NCBI GenBank assembly: GCA_036389795.1
Contig: DASVWD010000115.1
Span: 1 to 64,000, forward strand
Origin: Longimicrobium sp.
GTDB taxonomy: Bacteria > Gemmatimonadota > Gemmatimonadetes > Longimicrobiales > Longimicrobiaceae
DNA length: 64,000 nucleotides
Reading direction: 5' to 3'
The notes beneath the pieces were generated by a model. That model searched no databases. It was not told where the DNA came from and was given only the letters and a program-made list of their open reading frames with translations. The translations under genes and the position numbers were made by a program. Numbering within the stretch: the stretch's first letter is position 1; each line of letters opens with the position of its first letter. Positions 49,985 to 58,611 of this stretch are shown here, one piece after another.

Positions 49985-52900
49985 GTGCCCGCCCCCGCCA
50001 GCGCCCCCGTGCGCTCCTGGATCGAGCGCACCTCGGGGCGGCGGTTGCGCAGGGCGCTGATGGCGTCGACCGCGGCCGAGGCCGCCGACATGGTGGTGAT
50101 GTAGGGCACCTTGTACTGGATCGCCGCGCGGCGGGTGGCGTAGTCGTCGTACTGGCTCTGCTTCCCCAGCGGCGTGTTCACCAGCAGCGCCACCTCGCCC
50201 GAGATGATGTGGTCCACCATGTTCGGGCGCCCCTCGTTCACCTTGAACACCCGGTCGCAGGGGATGCCGCGCTGGCGCAGGTAGCGCGCCGTTCCCTCGG
50301 TGGCCAGGATGCGGAAGCCCATGTCGTGCAGCCGCCGCGCGATCGGCACCAGGGTGGGCTTGTCGCGCTCGTTCACCGTCACGATCACGCTCCCCTCCCG
50401 CGGCAGGTCCATCCCCGCCGAGGTCTGCGCCTTGGCGAACGCCATCCCGAAACTGTCGTCGAAGCCCATCGCCTCGCCCGTGGAGCGCATCTCCGGGCCC
50501 AGCAGCGTGTCCGACTCGATCTTGTTGAAGGGGAACACGCTCTCCTTCACCGCCACCCCGCCGATCGGGATCTCGTCCGCCAGCCCGAAGCCGGCCAGCT
50601 TCTCGCCCACCATCAGGCGGGCGGCGATCCGCGCCAGCGGCACCCCGGTGGCCTTGGAGACGAAGGGCACGGTGCGCGAGGCGCGCGGGTTCACCTCCAG
50701 CACGTACACGTGCCCCTCGAACACCGCGTACTGCACGTTGATGAGGCCCACCACGCCCAGCTCCAGCGCGAAGCGCCGGGTGAGCTCGCGCATCTCCTCG
50801 ATCTGGTCGTCGCGCAGCATGTAGGGCGGCAGCACGCACGCGCTGTCGCCCGAGTGCACGCCGGCCTCCTCGATGTGCTGCATCACCCCGCCGATCACCA
50901 CCGTTTCGCCGTCGGAGAGCGCGTCGACGTCGGCCTCGAAGGCGTCTTCCAGGAAGCGGTCGATCAGCACCGGCCGCTCGTGGCTGACCGCCACCGCGCG
51001 CTGGAAGTAGTCGCGCAGGCTGGGCTCGTCGTAGACGATCTCCATCCCCCGCCCGCCCAGCACGTAGCTCGGGCGCAGCAGCACGGGATAGCCCACGCGC
51101 GCCGCGATCTCCGCCGCCTGGTCGACCGACACCGCCAGCCCGTTGGGCGGCTGGCGCGCCCCCAGCCCGCGGGCCAGCGCCTCGAAGCGCTCGCGGTCCT
51201 CCGCGCGGTCGATCGCCTCCACCGACGTGCCCAGGACCTTCACCCCCAGGCGCTCCAGCGGCTGCGCCAGCTTGAGCGGCGTCTGCCCGCCGAGCTGCAC
51301 CACCACGCCGAGCGGGTCCTCCAGCCGCACGATCTCCAGCACGTCCTCGAGCGTGAGCGGCTCGAAATACAGCTTGTCGCTCACGTCGAAGTCGGTCGAG
51401 ACCGTCTCCGGGTTGGAGTTGACCATGATCGTCTCGTACCCGGCCTCTCGCAGCGCCAGCGCCGCCTGCACGCAGCAGTAGTCGAACTCCACCCCCTGCC
51501 CGATGCGGTTGGGCCCGCTGCCCAGGATCACCACCTTGGGGCGGTCGGAGCGCACCGACTCGTTCTCCTCGGCGTAGGTGGAGTACAGGTACGGGGTGGC
51601 CGCGGGGAACTCGCCGGCGCAGGTGTCCACCATGTTGTAGACGGGGTGCACGCCGAAGCTCCAGCGCCGCTCGCGCACCACGTCCTCCAGCTCGCCGCGC
51701 AGCCGCGCCAGCTGAGCGTCGGAGAAGCCGAGCCGCTTCATCCGCCTGAGCGCGTCGCCGTCGACGTCGGGGAGCGCCGCGTACCACGTCTCCGCCGCCA
51801 CCAGGTCCGCCAGCTCGGCGACGAACCAGGGGTCGTAGGCCGTGAGCCCGGCCACCTCCTCGACGCTCATCCCGGAGAGGAGCGCGCGCTTGACGTGGAA
51901 GACGCGCTCGGGGGTGGGCCGGCGCAGCGCCGCGCGCAGGGTGTCGGGCGAGTCGTCCTTGAGCCGGTCGTCGGCCAGCGTGCCGACCTCCCACCCGGGG
52001 CGGCCGATCTCCAGCGCGCGGATCGCCTTCTGCCACGCCTGGCGGAAGGTGCGGCCGATGGCCATCGACTCGCCCACCGCCTTCATCTGCACCCCCAGCG
52101 TGTTGTCGGCCGCGGGGAACTTCTCGAAGGCGAAGCGGGGGAACTTGACCACCACGTAGTCGAGCACGGGCTCGAACGAGGCCGGCGTGGTGCGGGTGAT
52201 GGCGTTGGGGAGCTCGTCGAGGGTGTAGCCCACGGCCAGCTTGGCGCCGATGCGCGCGATCGGGTACCCGGTGGCCTTCGACGCCAGCGCCGAGGAGCGG
52301 GAGACGCGCGGGTTCATCTCGACGACGAGCATCTCGCCGTTGGCGGGGTTCACCGCGAACTGCACGTTGCAGCCGCCCGCCTCCACCCCGATCTCGCGGA
52401 TGATGGCGATGGCCGCGTCGCGCATCCGCTGGTACTCGACGTCGGTGAGCGTCTGCGCGGGGGCCACGGTCACCGAGTCGCCGGTGTGCACTCCCATGGC
52501 GTCGACGTTCTCGATCGAGCAGATGATGACCACGTTGTCGGCGTGGTCGCGCATCACCTCCAGCTCGAACTCCTTCCACCCGATCACCGAGCGGTCGATC
52601 AGCACCTCGTGCACGGGCGAGAGGTCGAGCCCGCGGCGCACCTGCTCCTCGAACTCGGCGCGGTTGTAGGCGATCCCGCCGCCGGTGCCGCCCAGGGTGA
52701 AGCTGGGGCGGATGATGGCCGGGTAGCCGGTGTCGTCGACGATCCGGAGCGCCTCCTCGATGGTGGTGGCGAAGCCGCCGTGGGGGAGCCTGAGGCCGAT
52801 GCGGGTCATGGCCTTGGCGAACTCGCTCCTGTCCTCGGCGGTGCGGATGGCGCGCGCGTTGGCGCCGATCAGCTCCACGCCGTGGCGGGCGAGCGCGCCG

Positions 52901-53214
52901 GAGTCGTGCAGCTCGAGCGCCACGTTGAGCGCCGTCTGGCCGCCCATGGTGGGGAGGATGGCGTCGGGCTTCTCCTTCTCGATCACGCGCTCCACCCACT
53001 CGGCCGTGATCGGCTCGATGTAGGTGGCGTCGGCCAGGTCGGGGTCGGTCATGATCGTGGCCGGGTTGCTGTTGACCAGGATCACCCGGTACCCCTCCTC
53101 GCGCAGGGCGCGCACGGCCTGAGTCCCCGAGTAGTCGAACTCGGCCGCCTGCCCGATCACGATGGGCCCGCTGCCGAGGATCAGGATGCTCTGGAGGTCG
53201 TCTCGCCTGGGCAT
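49981..53214 (-). CDS. carB: Carbamoyl-phosphate synthase large subunit
   Basis: 1077 residues, full length. Start [33 protein letters not shown], then the first ATP-grasp half ([60 protein letters not shown]), an oligomerisation helical domain, and the second half ([58 protein letters not shown]). A C-terminal MGS-like allosteric domain follows. It makes carbamoyl phosphate for pyrimidines and arginine with the glutaminase CarA, which is not in the window. Its 5' end recurs in truncated form at three places downstream in coordinates. Confidence 0.97.
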   Translation of the reverse strand: MPRRDDLQSILILGSGPIVIGQAAEFDYSGTQAVRALREEGYRVILVNSNPATIMTDPDLADATYIEPITAEWVERVIEKEKPDAILPTMGGQTALNVALELHDSGALARHGVELIGANARAIRTAEDRSEFAKAMTRIGLRLPHGGFATTIEEALRIVDDTGYPAIIRPSFTLGGTGGGIAYNRAEFEEQVRRGLDLSPVHEVLIDRSVIGWKEFELEVMRDHADNVVIICSIENVDAMGVHTGDSVTVAPAQTLTDVEYQRMRDAAIAIIREIGVEAGGCNVQFAVNPANGEMLVVEMNPRVSRSSALASKATGYPIARIGAKLAVGYTLDELPNAITRTTPASFEPVLDYVVVKFPRFAFEKFPAADNTLGVQMKAVGESMAIGRTFRQAWQKAIRALEIGRPGWEVGTLADDRLKDDSPDTLRAALRRPTPERVFHVKRALLSGMSVEEVAGLTAYDPWFVAELADLVAAETWYAALPDVDGDALRRMKRLGFSDAQLARLRGELEDVVRERRWSFGVHPVYNMVDTCAGEFPAATPYLYSTYAEENESVRSDRPKVVILGSGPNRIGQGVEFDYCCVQAALALREAGYETIMVNSNPETVSTDFDVSDKLYFEPLTLEDVLEIVRLEDPLGVVVQLGGQTPLKLAQPLERLGVKVLGTSVEAIDRAEDRERFEALARGLGARQPPNGLAVSVDQAAEIAARVGYPVLLRPSYVLGGRGMEIVYDEPSLRDYFQRAVAVSHERPVLIDRFLEDAFEADVDALSDGETVVIGGVMQHIEEAGVHSGDSACVLPPYMLRDDQIEEMRELTRRFALELGVVGLINVQYAVFEGHVYVLEVNPRASRTVPFVSKATGVPLARIAARLMVGEKLAGFGLADEIPIGGVAVKESVFPFNKIESDTLLGPEMRSTGEAMGFDDSFGMAFAKAQTSAGMDLPREGSVIVTVNERDKPTLVPIARRLHDMGFRILATEGTARYLRQRGIPCDRVFKVNEGRPNMVDHIISGEVALLVNTPLGKQSQYDDYATRRAAIQYKVPYITTMSAASAAVDAISALRNRRPEVRSIQERTGALAGAGT

Positions 53215-53345
53215 CGCTTCTGGTGCGTTAAGCTGTCGTGCGCGCGTGCGCGAGCGCCGGCCCTTCCCGCGAGGGACGGGCCGGCGCCGGCGGACTTCGG
53301 ATGTATCGTCGGGGCGGGAATATATCCGGCGTCGGTGGGTGACGA
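53215..53345 (-). promoter_or_regulatory. carB leader with long hairpin and -10 element
   Basis: On the minus strand a -10 like tatatt (around 53320) is followed by the leader. At about 53253-53288 a near-perfect dyad (gcgccggccc ... gggccggcgc) with inner ttccc/ggga arms forms a strong hairpin before the start codon. It may regulate carB translation or transcription. The same hairpin and promoter recur in the carB 5' copies at 56339-56473 and 59590-59711. Confidence 0.5.
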
Positions 53346-53861
53346 AAGGAGGGCGGCAGTCTGGCCGAGACGGTGCTCCACGTCTTTCGTCACGCTAGGC
53401 GGAGATCCGGCCTGCGTAGTTCCGCAGAGGCCCCGGCCTGCTTCGTTCGGGCGATTAGGGACAATAATGCCGCAACTCCGTGCCTCACCCCAAGTACGTC
53501 CTGAGTTGCGAGTAGCTCGAACATCCTGCGCAAGTTTGGGCACCGCAACGCGTTGATGGAGTCATCCCAATCCGTCACGCGAGCACGCGCCTTGCTGGTT
53601 GTGTTTGCGCGACGCCGGGCCGATGCTCCCATCCGGCCCTTCTCGGGCATGCGCACTGCCTTTCACAACCCCTCGACTCGCTCGCTCCCCAGAGCGGCGC
53701 CGTAGAAACCATAGGGATGGTGCGTAATCTACGTCCATTTATGTGGAGGACAAGAATACTACACTGCGAGGCGGGAGGTGCGGTATCGGCGGATACGCTG
53801 GGGTGCGCAGTCTACATACGATATTAGGCAGCGCTGCTGCAACAAAAAATGGAGATGGAGC
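53346..53861. other. Gene-free boundary region before the second DUF4157 gene
   Basis: No integrase sequence is seen here, unlike at the other carB copies. A small hairpin (ggcctgcg ... cgcagaggcc) lies near 53410-53432. An 88-codon minus-strand reading frame (53390-53656) has some phrasing of a transposase remnant (SINALRCPNLRRMFELL), but I cannot assign it. Base composition drops from about 53700 on. The leader of the next gene has the word aaaaaatggagatggag. Confidence 0.4.
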
Positions 53862-55760
53862 ATGCAAACCTTTGCACAAAAACAGAATCAACCTAAAAAA
53901 CCAGTATCCTCCCGCCTTGCTCGGCCTGACACGGCAGCGTCCAAAACACATCAGGCGGCATCTCCTCACCTACTCTTGCAGCTCGCACTCGGTAGTCTGA
54001 CAGTGCAGCGGATGCCGCGGACTCATGCCGAAGAACTCGAAGCCGGATTGAGCGGTACGGCATCACCTCACTTTGGGCACGATTGTACCCGCCCTCCCAT
54101 ACATCTTCCTGCAGCAGGAGCAATACAGACGAAATTAGCGATCAACAAGCCGGGAGACGAATACGAGCAGGAAGCAGACCGCGTCTCCGAACAGGTAATG
54201 CATACGCCCATGACGCAGCAACAGCGGCCTTGTGCCTGTGGTAGAGGGTGCCCCGAATGCCGCACCGAGCAACCTGACCATGAAGATGTGAGCTTGCAGA
54301 CGAAGCACGTGGGAACGAGCGAGGTCGGACAGTCCGAAATACCGTCCATCGTCCACGAAGTAGTTCGCTCGCCTGGAGAGGCTCTGGAACCCGCATCCCG
54401 CAACTTTATGGAATCGTACTTCGGGCACGACTTCAGCGCAGTACGCGTGCACACCGGCAGCGAGGCGGCAGAGGCGGCTCGTGTGGTTCAGGCTAAGGCG
54501 TTCACCGTCAATCCAAACATTGTGTTCGGTCACAGCGAATTCGCGCCCGGTACAACGGAGGGGAGGCGGCTCATGGCGCATGAGCTCGCTCACGTGATCC
54601 AGCAGCGGTCAAACCCCATGCTTGCAGGCCGTGTAGTGCAGCGTCAGCGATCCGCACTTGAAGGAAGTACAAGCCAGGAAGAGCGCGGGAAGCTGCGGGT
54701 GCTTACCCTCGAATCTGTAACAAAACTCTCACCCAATGAGATAAGGGGGGAATTCAAGACGAAGGAAAAAGGAAATATTCCGGCCGATGATATTAAGTTT
54801 GGCCCTGGTATCGCCGAGGGTATTAAACAAGGATTGCAGAATATCGCGGCGGAGTTTTTCTCCGACAAGTCTTTTACCTTTAACACTGTTACGAATGTAC
54901 CGTTGAACTTGAAAGCTGTCGGCGGCGTTGACGGTGTGTACCGATTCACGCTTGTCGAGCGAAAGAGCAATCCCAAGAGACAGCTTATCATCGAGCAGGT
55001 GTCCGCCACTCCGTCTGGAGATCCGAGCAAGATCGATGTCGCGAAAGCTACAAAGCGCTTTGAGAACTTTGAGTTCGCTCTGGGTTCCGGCTTTGGAAGT
55101 GAGGATGACAAGAAGCTTCTGTTTGCTGCGCTGGCTCGCGTGCCGGACTCCATTTTAAAACGTGTCAGAGGCCTAAAGTTCGAGAAAAAACCGGAAAGTG
55201 TGGGCGAGAAGGACGAAGCCGGTAAATATGATCCCAACACACATACAATCACCCTGTACGCAAGCTCGCTCAAGAAGCTCATGAACAGCATTGATACCAG
55301 CGGATCTGACTGGTTCACGCAGACTGTCGCACACGAGGTCGGACATGCCCTGGACTACGAGTCGTTTACGACAGCCAGGGTAAAGCGTGATGCGCTCACC
55401 AAGCAGTTGAAAGATGCGCGGCTTGAGGCGCGGCGGGTGGCTACCCCTGCGGGTGACGAGAAAGCACAGGCCGAGAAGGAGAAGAAAGATCAGCAGGAGA
55501 TCGATCGGCTTGAAAAGGCACTAGCTCAGGCAGAGTCAGATTCTGGTAAAGCCCTGAACCTGGACCCAATGAAGGGCGGCGGCGGACGTTCGCAAAGCAC
55601 GGAGTTCGCCAAAGCCAGAGGAAAAGCGATCTCCACTTATGGAGGGAAGAGCGATGTTGAAAACTTCGCAGAACTTTCTGCGCTTTTTATCCTTGATCCC
55701 GACTCGCTGAAATTGCTTCGACCAGACGCGTACAAGTATTTCTCCGACACATTCAAGTAG
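53862..55760 (+). CDS. eCIS-core (DUF4157) protein with C-terminal HEVGH metalloprotease-like domain
   Basis: 632 residues, lower in GC than the surrounding chromosome. N-terminus MQTFAQKQNQPKKPV, then LLLQLALGSLTVQRM (the usual LQRxxGNxAVQR-like stretch) and NKPGDEYEQEADRVSEQVM. A small Cys cluster CACGRGCPEC (124-133) follows. DUF4157 spans ~160-250 with FGHDFSAVRVHTG and HELAHVIQQ (His240-His244). After a ~230-residue linker domain comes a second zincin, QTVAHEVGHALDYES (His491-His495), with a possible third ligand in VENFAELSALF near residue 600. A coiled-coil of Lys/Glu/Gln separates the two. Likely a secreted or injected protease-type effector. Confidence 0.85.
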   Translation: MQTFAQKQNQPKKPVSSRLARPDTAASKTHQAASPHLLLQLALGSLTVQRMPRTHAEELEAGLSGTASPHFGHDCTRPPIHLPAAGAIQTKLAINKPGDEYEQEADRVSEQVMHTPMTQQQRPCACGRGCPECRTEQPDHEDVSLQTKHVGTSEVGQSEIPSIVHEVVRSPGEALEPASRNFMESYFGHDFSAVRVHTGSEAAEAARVVQAKAFTVNPNIVFGHSEFAPGTTEGRRLMAHELAHVIQQRSNPMLAGRVVQRQRSALEGSTSQEERGKLRVLTLESVTKLSPNEIRGEFKTKEKGNIPADDIKFGPGIAEGIKQGLQNIAAEFFSDKSFTFNTVTNVPLNLKAVGGVDGVYRFTLVERKSNPKRQLIIEQVSATPSGDPSKIDVAKATKRFENFEFALGSGFGSEDDKKLLFAALARVPDSILKRVRGLKFEKKPESVGEKDEAGKYDPNTHTITLYASSLKKLMNSIDTSGSDWFTQTVAHEVGHALDYESFTTARVKRDALTKQLKDARLEARRVATPAGDEKAQAEKEKKDQQEIDRLEKALAQAESDSGKALNLDPMKGGGGRSQSTEFAKARGKAISTYGGKSDVENFAELSALFILDPDSLKLLRPDAYKYFSDTFK

Positions 55761-55943
55761 CTCGAACGCGAATCACGCTTCAGCTTTCGTTCGCCCCACC
55801 CCGCACGATCCCTTCTGCCACAGAGAGGCTGCGTACTTGGAACGGAGAGCGGGACAGATGTTCGTGTCGCAGCGACGCAGATGGCTATAAGGTCGGGACA
55901 TTCCCACACCTGACCTGCGGAGGAGACCCCGTTCCGCATCGCC

Positions 55944-56052
55944 GTCTAACAAACGGTTCGACCGGAGCCGCGCCAGCGAATTTGTATCTTTCTCTGACTG
56001 TTACATGCGCTGCCCGGTCAATCAAGGCGTTCTATGAGAGCGATTGTTAGGG
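55944..56052 (+). repeat. attC-like recombination site A
   Basis: Left box gtctaac (55944-55950) and right box gttaggg (56046-56052) enclose arms gaccggagccgcgc and tgcgctgcccggtc that pair imperfectly. It follows the second DUF4157 gene by 183 bases and precedes the first carB 5' copy. The right box departs from consensus, so this site is less certain than the others. Confidence 0.55.
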
Positions 56053-56132
56053 CGCGTCACCCAGCAGGGTTTCTGCCGGGCGACGCGTACTTCGTCCAGC
56101 ATCTGTGCGCGCTCTACGCCACTGACGGGGTA

Positions 56133-56338
56133 ATCGGCTCGATGTAGGTGGCGTCGGCCAGGTCGGGGTCGGTCATGATCGTGGCCGGGTTGGAGTTGAC
56201 CAGGATCACCCGGTACCCCTCCTCGCGCAGCGCCCGCACGGCCTGCGTCCCCGAGTAGTCGAACTCGGCCGCCTGCCCGATCACGATGGGCCCGCTGCCG
56301 AGGATCAGGATGCTCTGGAGGTCGTCTCGCCTGGGCAT
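56133..56338 (-). pseudogene. Truncated carB 5' end, copy 1 (about 68 codons)
   Basis: Reads from the start codon ([19 protein letters not shown]) to ...ATYIEPIT, then breaks off into unrelated sequence and a stop. It is nearly identical to carB, with a handful of mostly synonymous changes (for example a Leu/Asn codon region near residue 48). The upstream hairpin leader and -10 (tagatt) are preserved to about 56473. It has lost all catalytic parts and cannot make an active enzyme. Confidence 0.92.
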
Positions 56339-56489
56339 CGCTTCCGGTGTGCTGCTGTAAGCTGTCGTGCGTGCGTGCGCGAGCGCCGGCCCTTCCCGCG
56401 AGGGACGGCCGGCGCCGGCGGACACGAAGATATCAGTCGGGGCGGGAATCTACGCGGCCGCGGGCGTCGGGGAAAGATTCCCATGACCT

Positions 56490-56625
56490 TCAGGTGTCCA
56501 GCGGCCTGCGCACGCCGCGGGCCCCCGCGGTTCAGCACGTGGGTGTAGATCATCGTCGCCCGCACGTCCGCGTGGCCGAGCAGTTCCTGCACGGTGCGGA
56601 TGTCGTATCCGTCCTCAAGGTGCTC
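56490..56625 (-). pseudogene. Integron-type tyrosine recombinase, C-terminal remnant
   Basis: The reading [19 protein letters not shown] then [17 protein letters not shown] is the hallmark C-terminus of integron integrases ([13 protein letters not shown], catalytic Tyr in MIYTHVL). After NRGGP a one-base frameshift is needed to reach the normal end GVRRPLDT and stop at 56490. Everything upstream of HLEDG (the first ~85% of the enzyme, including the Arg/His catalytic residues) is missing. It points toward carB, directly next to the carB leader copy. Confidence 0.85.
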
Positions 56626-56662
56626 TTTCCAGCGAGTTGTTCGGAATGTACACTTAGGGGCT

Positions 56663-56779
56663 ATGAAACGAGCCCCCACTGTTCGTACGGACGCTCACGG
56701 AAGAGGAGCACTGGCAGCAGCCAGGGTGGGTGAAGCATTCAGGCTCTTTAGCGAGATCGGTAGGCCCGAGGGCGCCTGA
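56663..56779 (+). CDS. Short possible cassette ORF
   Basis: 38 residues, [38 protein letters not shown]. Its stop lies inside the left box of attC site B (gcctgac), as is common for cassette genes. It is too short to identify and may be a remnant left by loss of the integrase 5' part. Confidence 0.3.
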   Translation: MKRAPTVRTDAHGRGALAAARVGEAFRLFSEIGRPEGA

Positions 56780-56871
56780 CAATCGGCTGCAGGGAATGTG
56801 GGGCCGTCCATGTTTCGCCGAACGACAGGCTTGCGCGCCGGCCCCGCACCCTGACCCTTGTGTCGTTAGCG
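56774..56871 (+). repeat. attC site B
   Basis: Left box gcctgac, right box gttagcg. The inner arms ctgcagggaatgtggggccg and cggccccgcaccctgaccc pair with unpaired extra bases, as expected for a folded single-strand attC. The sequence is nearly the same as sites C and I. Confidence 0.8.
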
Positions 56872-57005
56872 TCCCCGTACATGCTTCGGGCGCACCAACG
56901 TGACGGGGCCGGCATAAACGTCCGTGCTCGATGCTACCCGACCGCCACGCCAAATGCCATTTGCCGGCGATGGTGTGAACCTCCACGACCGACGCACACT
57001 ACGCT

Positions 57006-57482
57006 ATGCCAGGGAAGAAGGCTGCGACGAAGAAAGTACAGGCGCCACGCGCAAAACCCGCAGGTCGCGCGACGACACGACGTTGCGGGCTGTGTGGCAA
57101 GACGTCGAACCTTACCAGGACGGAATGTTGCGACCAGTGGATCTGCGACGACGAGGGGAACTACAGGATGTTCTCTTTCTCGCGCAACAGCTGCTCGCGC
57201 AACCACCGGCGCTACACACTGTGCGGGTATCATTTCAACGAGGGTCACGCCGGCGATTGGCGTGAATGCAAGGAGTGTCGCGACGCGTTCGAAACCGAGA
57301 TGTATGTCTACTATGGGACGAACGAATACAATTTCGTGAAGCTCGAGAACCCGCCGTCCTTCGAACCGACGCTGTGTGCGAAGTGCTCAACGAGAATCGA
57401 CCTGGGAGAGGGCGGATACTCCCAGAAGGCGGGCAAGTACTACTGTCTGAGTTGCAGCGGAATCGACTTTTCGCGTATGTAG
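57006..57482 (+). CDS. Cassette gene: Cys-rich zinc-binding protein
   Basis: 158 residues. A Lys/Ala-rich basic N-terminus (PGKKAATKKVQAPRAKPAGR) precedes a Cys/His-rich body: CGLCGKTSNLTRTECCDQWICDDEGNY, SCSRNHRRYTLCGYHFNEGHAGDWRECKECRDAFETEMYVYYGTNEYNF, then CAKCSTRIDLGEGGYSQKAGKYYCLSCSG. About 14 Cys plus His residues suggest several treble-clef zinc sites. It resembles a small conserved bacterial family of unknown function. It lies between attC sites B and C, on the plus strand like all cassettes. Confidence 0.75.
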   Translation: MPGKKAATKKVQAPRAKPAGRATTRRCGLCGKTSNLTRTECCDQWICDDEGNYRMFSFSRNSCSRNHRRYTLCGYHFNEGHAGDWRECKECRDAFETEMYVYYGTNEYNFVKLENPPSFEPTLCAKCSTRIDLGEGGYSQKAGKYYCLSCSGIDFSRM

Positions 57483-57499
57483 AACCCGTGCGCCGGGCC

Positions 57500-57598
57500 G
57501 CCTGACAATCGACTGCAAGGGATGCGGGGCCGTCCATGATTTCGCCGACGACAGGCTTGCGCGCCGGCCCCGCACCCCTGACCCTTGTGTCGTTCGGC
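57500..57598 (+). repeat. attC site C
   Basis: Left box gcctgac 17 bases after the zinc protein stop; right box gttcggc (57592-57598, one change from consensus). Inner arms gcaagggatgcggggccg and ggccccgcacccctga pair with bulges. About 90% identical to site B. Confidence 0.8.
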
Positions 57599-57637
57599 GG
57601 CTCGCACCCTGTGTTCCCTCGCATCCCGCGCGGAGCG

Positions 57638-57940
57638 ATGTCCTCTATTGTTCACCGGTTGAGGCTTCGGCGCGTACTCCCGTGGGCCACGATTGGATTC
57701 GCACTTGGGTGCTCTGATGGGCGGCCCGGGGCGGACGAGGCGAGAGCTTGGTTTGAGAGCCGCTACCCTGGAGCGTCACTCTCCGACGTAGAGATGTCCG
57801 AGGATGAGGTAGTGGCGCGGAGCTACCGGTTCGAGTACCGCTCCAGCGATGGTCGAACCGGGCAGCTGGCTGTGCAGTTCATGCAGGATAGCTCTGGGAA
57901 CTGGGCTCCGACGCCAGCGGCTCCCGCACAGCTATCCTAG
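57638..57940 (+). CDS. Cassette gene: small lipoprotein
   Basis: 100 residues. RVLPWATIGFALGCSDG is a lipoprotein signal (lipobox ALGC). The mature part AWFESRYPGASLSDVEMSEDEVVARSYRFEYRSSDGRTGQLAVQFMQDSSGNW looks like one small alpha-beta domain. A cggagc site precedes the ATG by two bases less than ideal. The stop TAG is part of the short attC-like site D. Confidence 0.65.
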   Translation: MSSIVHRLRLRRVLPWATIGFALGCSDGRPGADEARAWFESRYPGASLSDVEMSEDEVVARSYRFEYRSSDGRTGQLAVQFMQDSSGNWAPTPAAPAQLS

Positions 57941-57978
57941 CACTCGTGCCCACCCCGCCGCCGAACCTGGTGTTAGGC
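57935..57978 (+). repeat. Short attC-like site D
   Basis: cctagcac and gtgttagg pair (one mismatch) around a 26-base loop, and the right box is a perfect gttaggc (57972-57978). The arms of a normal attC are mostly deleted, so it may be a degraded or minimal site. Confidence 0.5.
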
Positions 57979-57993
57979 CGCCACACACCACCT

Positions 57994-58503
57994 ATGGGCG
58001 AGCGACCGAGTAGCATCCCGGCCGTGATCGACGCGCTCCGCCGGGCGCCCGAGATCGTCGTGCCCCTCGTACGCGAGGTGCCGCCGGCGATCCTGCGGCG
58101 GCGGCCGGCCCCGCACCGCTGGTCCGCCCACGAGCACGCGTGTCACCTCGCCTACGTGCACGCGCTCTTCTTCGACCGGCTCGACTACATGCTCCGCGAC
58201 CCGGCGCCCGTGATCCGGCCCTACCTGCCGGGCGAGCAGGACGCCGACGACCTGCTGCTCCGCATGGACCTCGAGGCGGCGCTCGCGTGCTTCGCCGCCG
58301 ACCGGGCGCGCCTGGTGGCCCGCCTGGAGGCGCTCGGCCCCGCGGACTGGGCGCGCGAGGCCGAGCACGGGGAGTACCGCACGTACTCCGTGTTCATCAT
58401 GTTCCGGCACCTGGCACTGCACGACTTTCTGCACGCGTACCGCATCGAGGAGCTCCTGCTGCGCCCGGACTGGGCCGCCGACGCCGACGTGCCGACGGCC
58501 TAA
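57994..58503 (+). CDS. Cassette gene: DinB-like protein
   Basis: 169 residues. A DinB four-helix bundle: SSIPAVIDALRRAPEIVVPLVREVP, then HRWSAHEHACHLAYVHALFFDRLDYML with the first His pair, and MFRHLALHDFLHAYRIEELLL with the third His. Metal-dependent fold, activity unknown. It is a full-length gene with high GC. The stop TAA lies in the left box GCCTAAC of attC site E, the classic arrangement of an integron cassette. Confidence 0.85.
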   Translation: MGERPSSIPAVIDALRRAPEIVVPLVREVPPAILRRRPAPHRWSAHEHACHLAYVHALFFDRLDYMLRDPAPVIRPYLPGEQDADDLLLRMDLEAALACFAADRARLVARLEALGPADWAREAEHGEYRTYSVFIMFRHLALHDFLHAYRIEELLLRPDWAADADVPTA

Positions 58504-58595
58504 CGAATCGTTGCAGCTGACGAAACGGGCCGACGCTGCGTGTGGCGCCCACGCCTCCGTCAGGCCCGTTTCGCAGCTGAACTCTGGCGTTCGCC
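58498..58595 (+). repeat. attC site E
   Basis: Left box gcctaac (58498-58504, perfect), right box gttcgcc (58589-58595). Arms cagctgacgaaacgggcc and ggcccgtttcgcagctg are perfectly complementary apart from one unpaired A, the extrahelical base that orients attC recombination. Best-formed stem of the array. Confidence 0.85.
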
Positions 58596-58611
58596 CGCGT
58601 CTCGCAGGGTA

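Noticed and set aside
53392-53460. Possible attI/attC before the second DUF4157 gene (gctaggc and gttcggg words around a hairpin)
   Set aside because: The boxes do not match consensus and the stem does not place them at its ends; nothing links them to an integrase remnant.
53390-53656. 88-codon minus-strand frame near the carB leader
   Set aside because: Some transposase-like wording but no recognisable domain or start; composition is typical of a chance frame.
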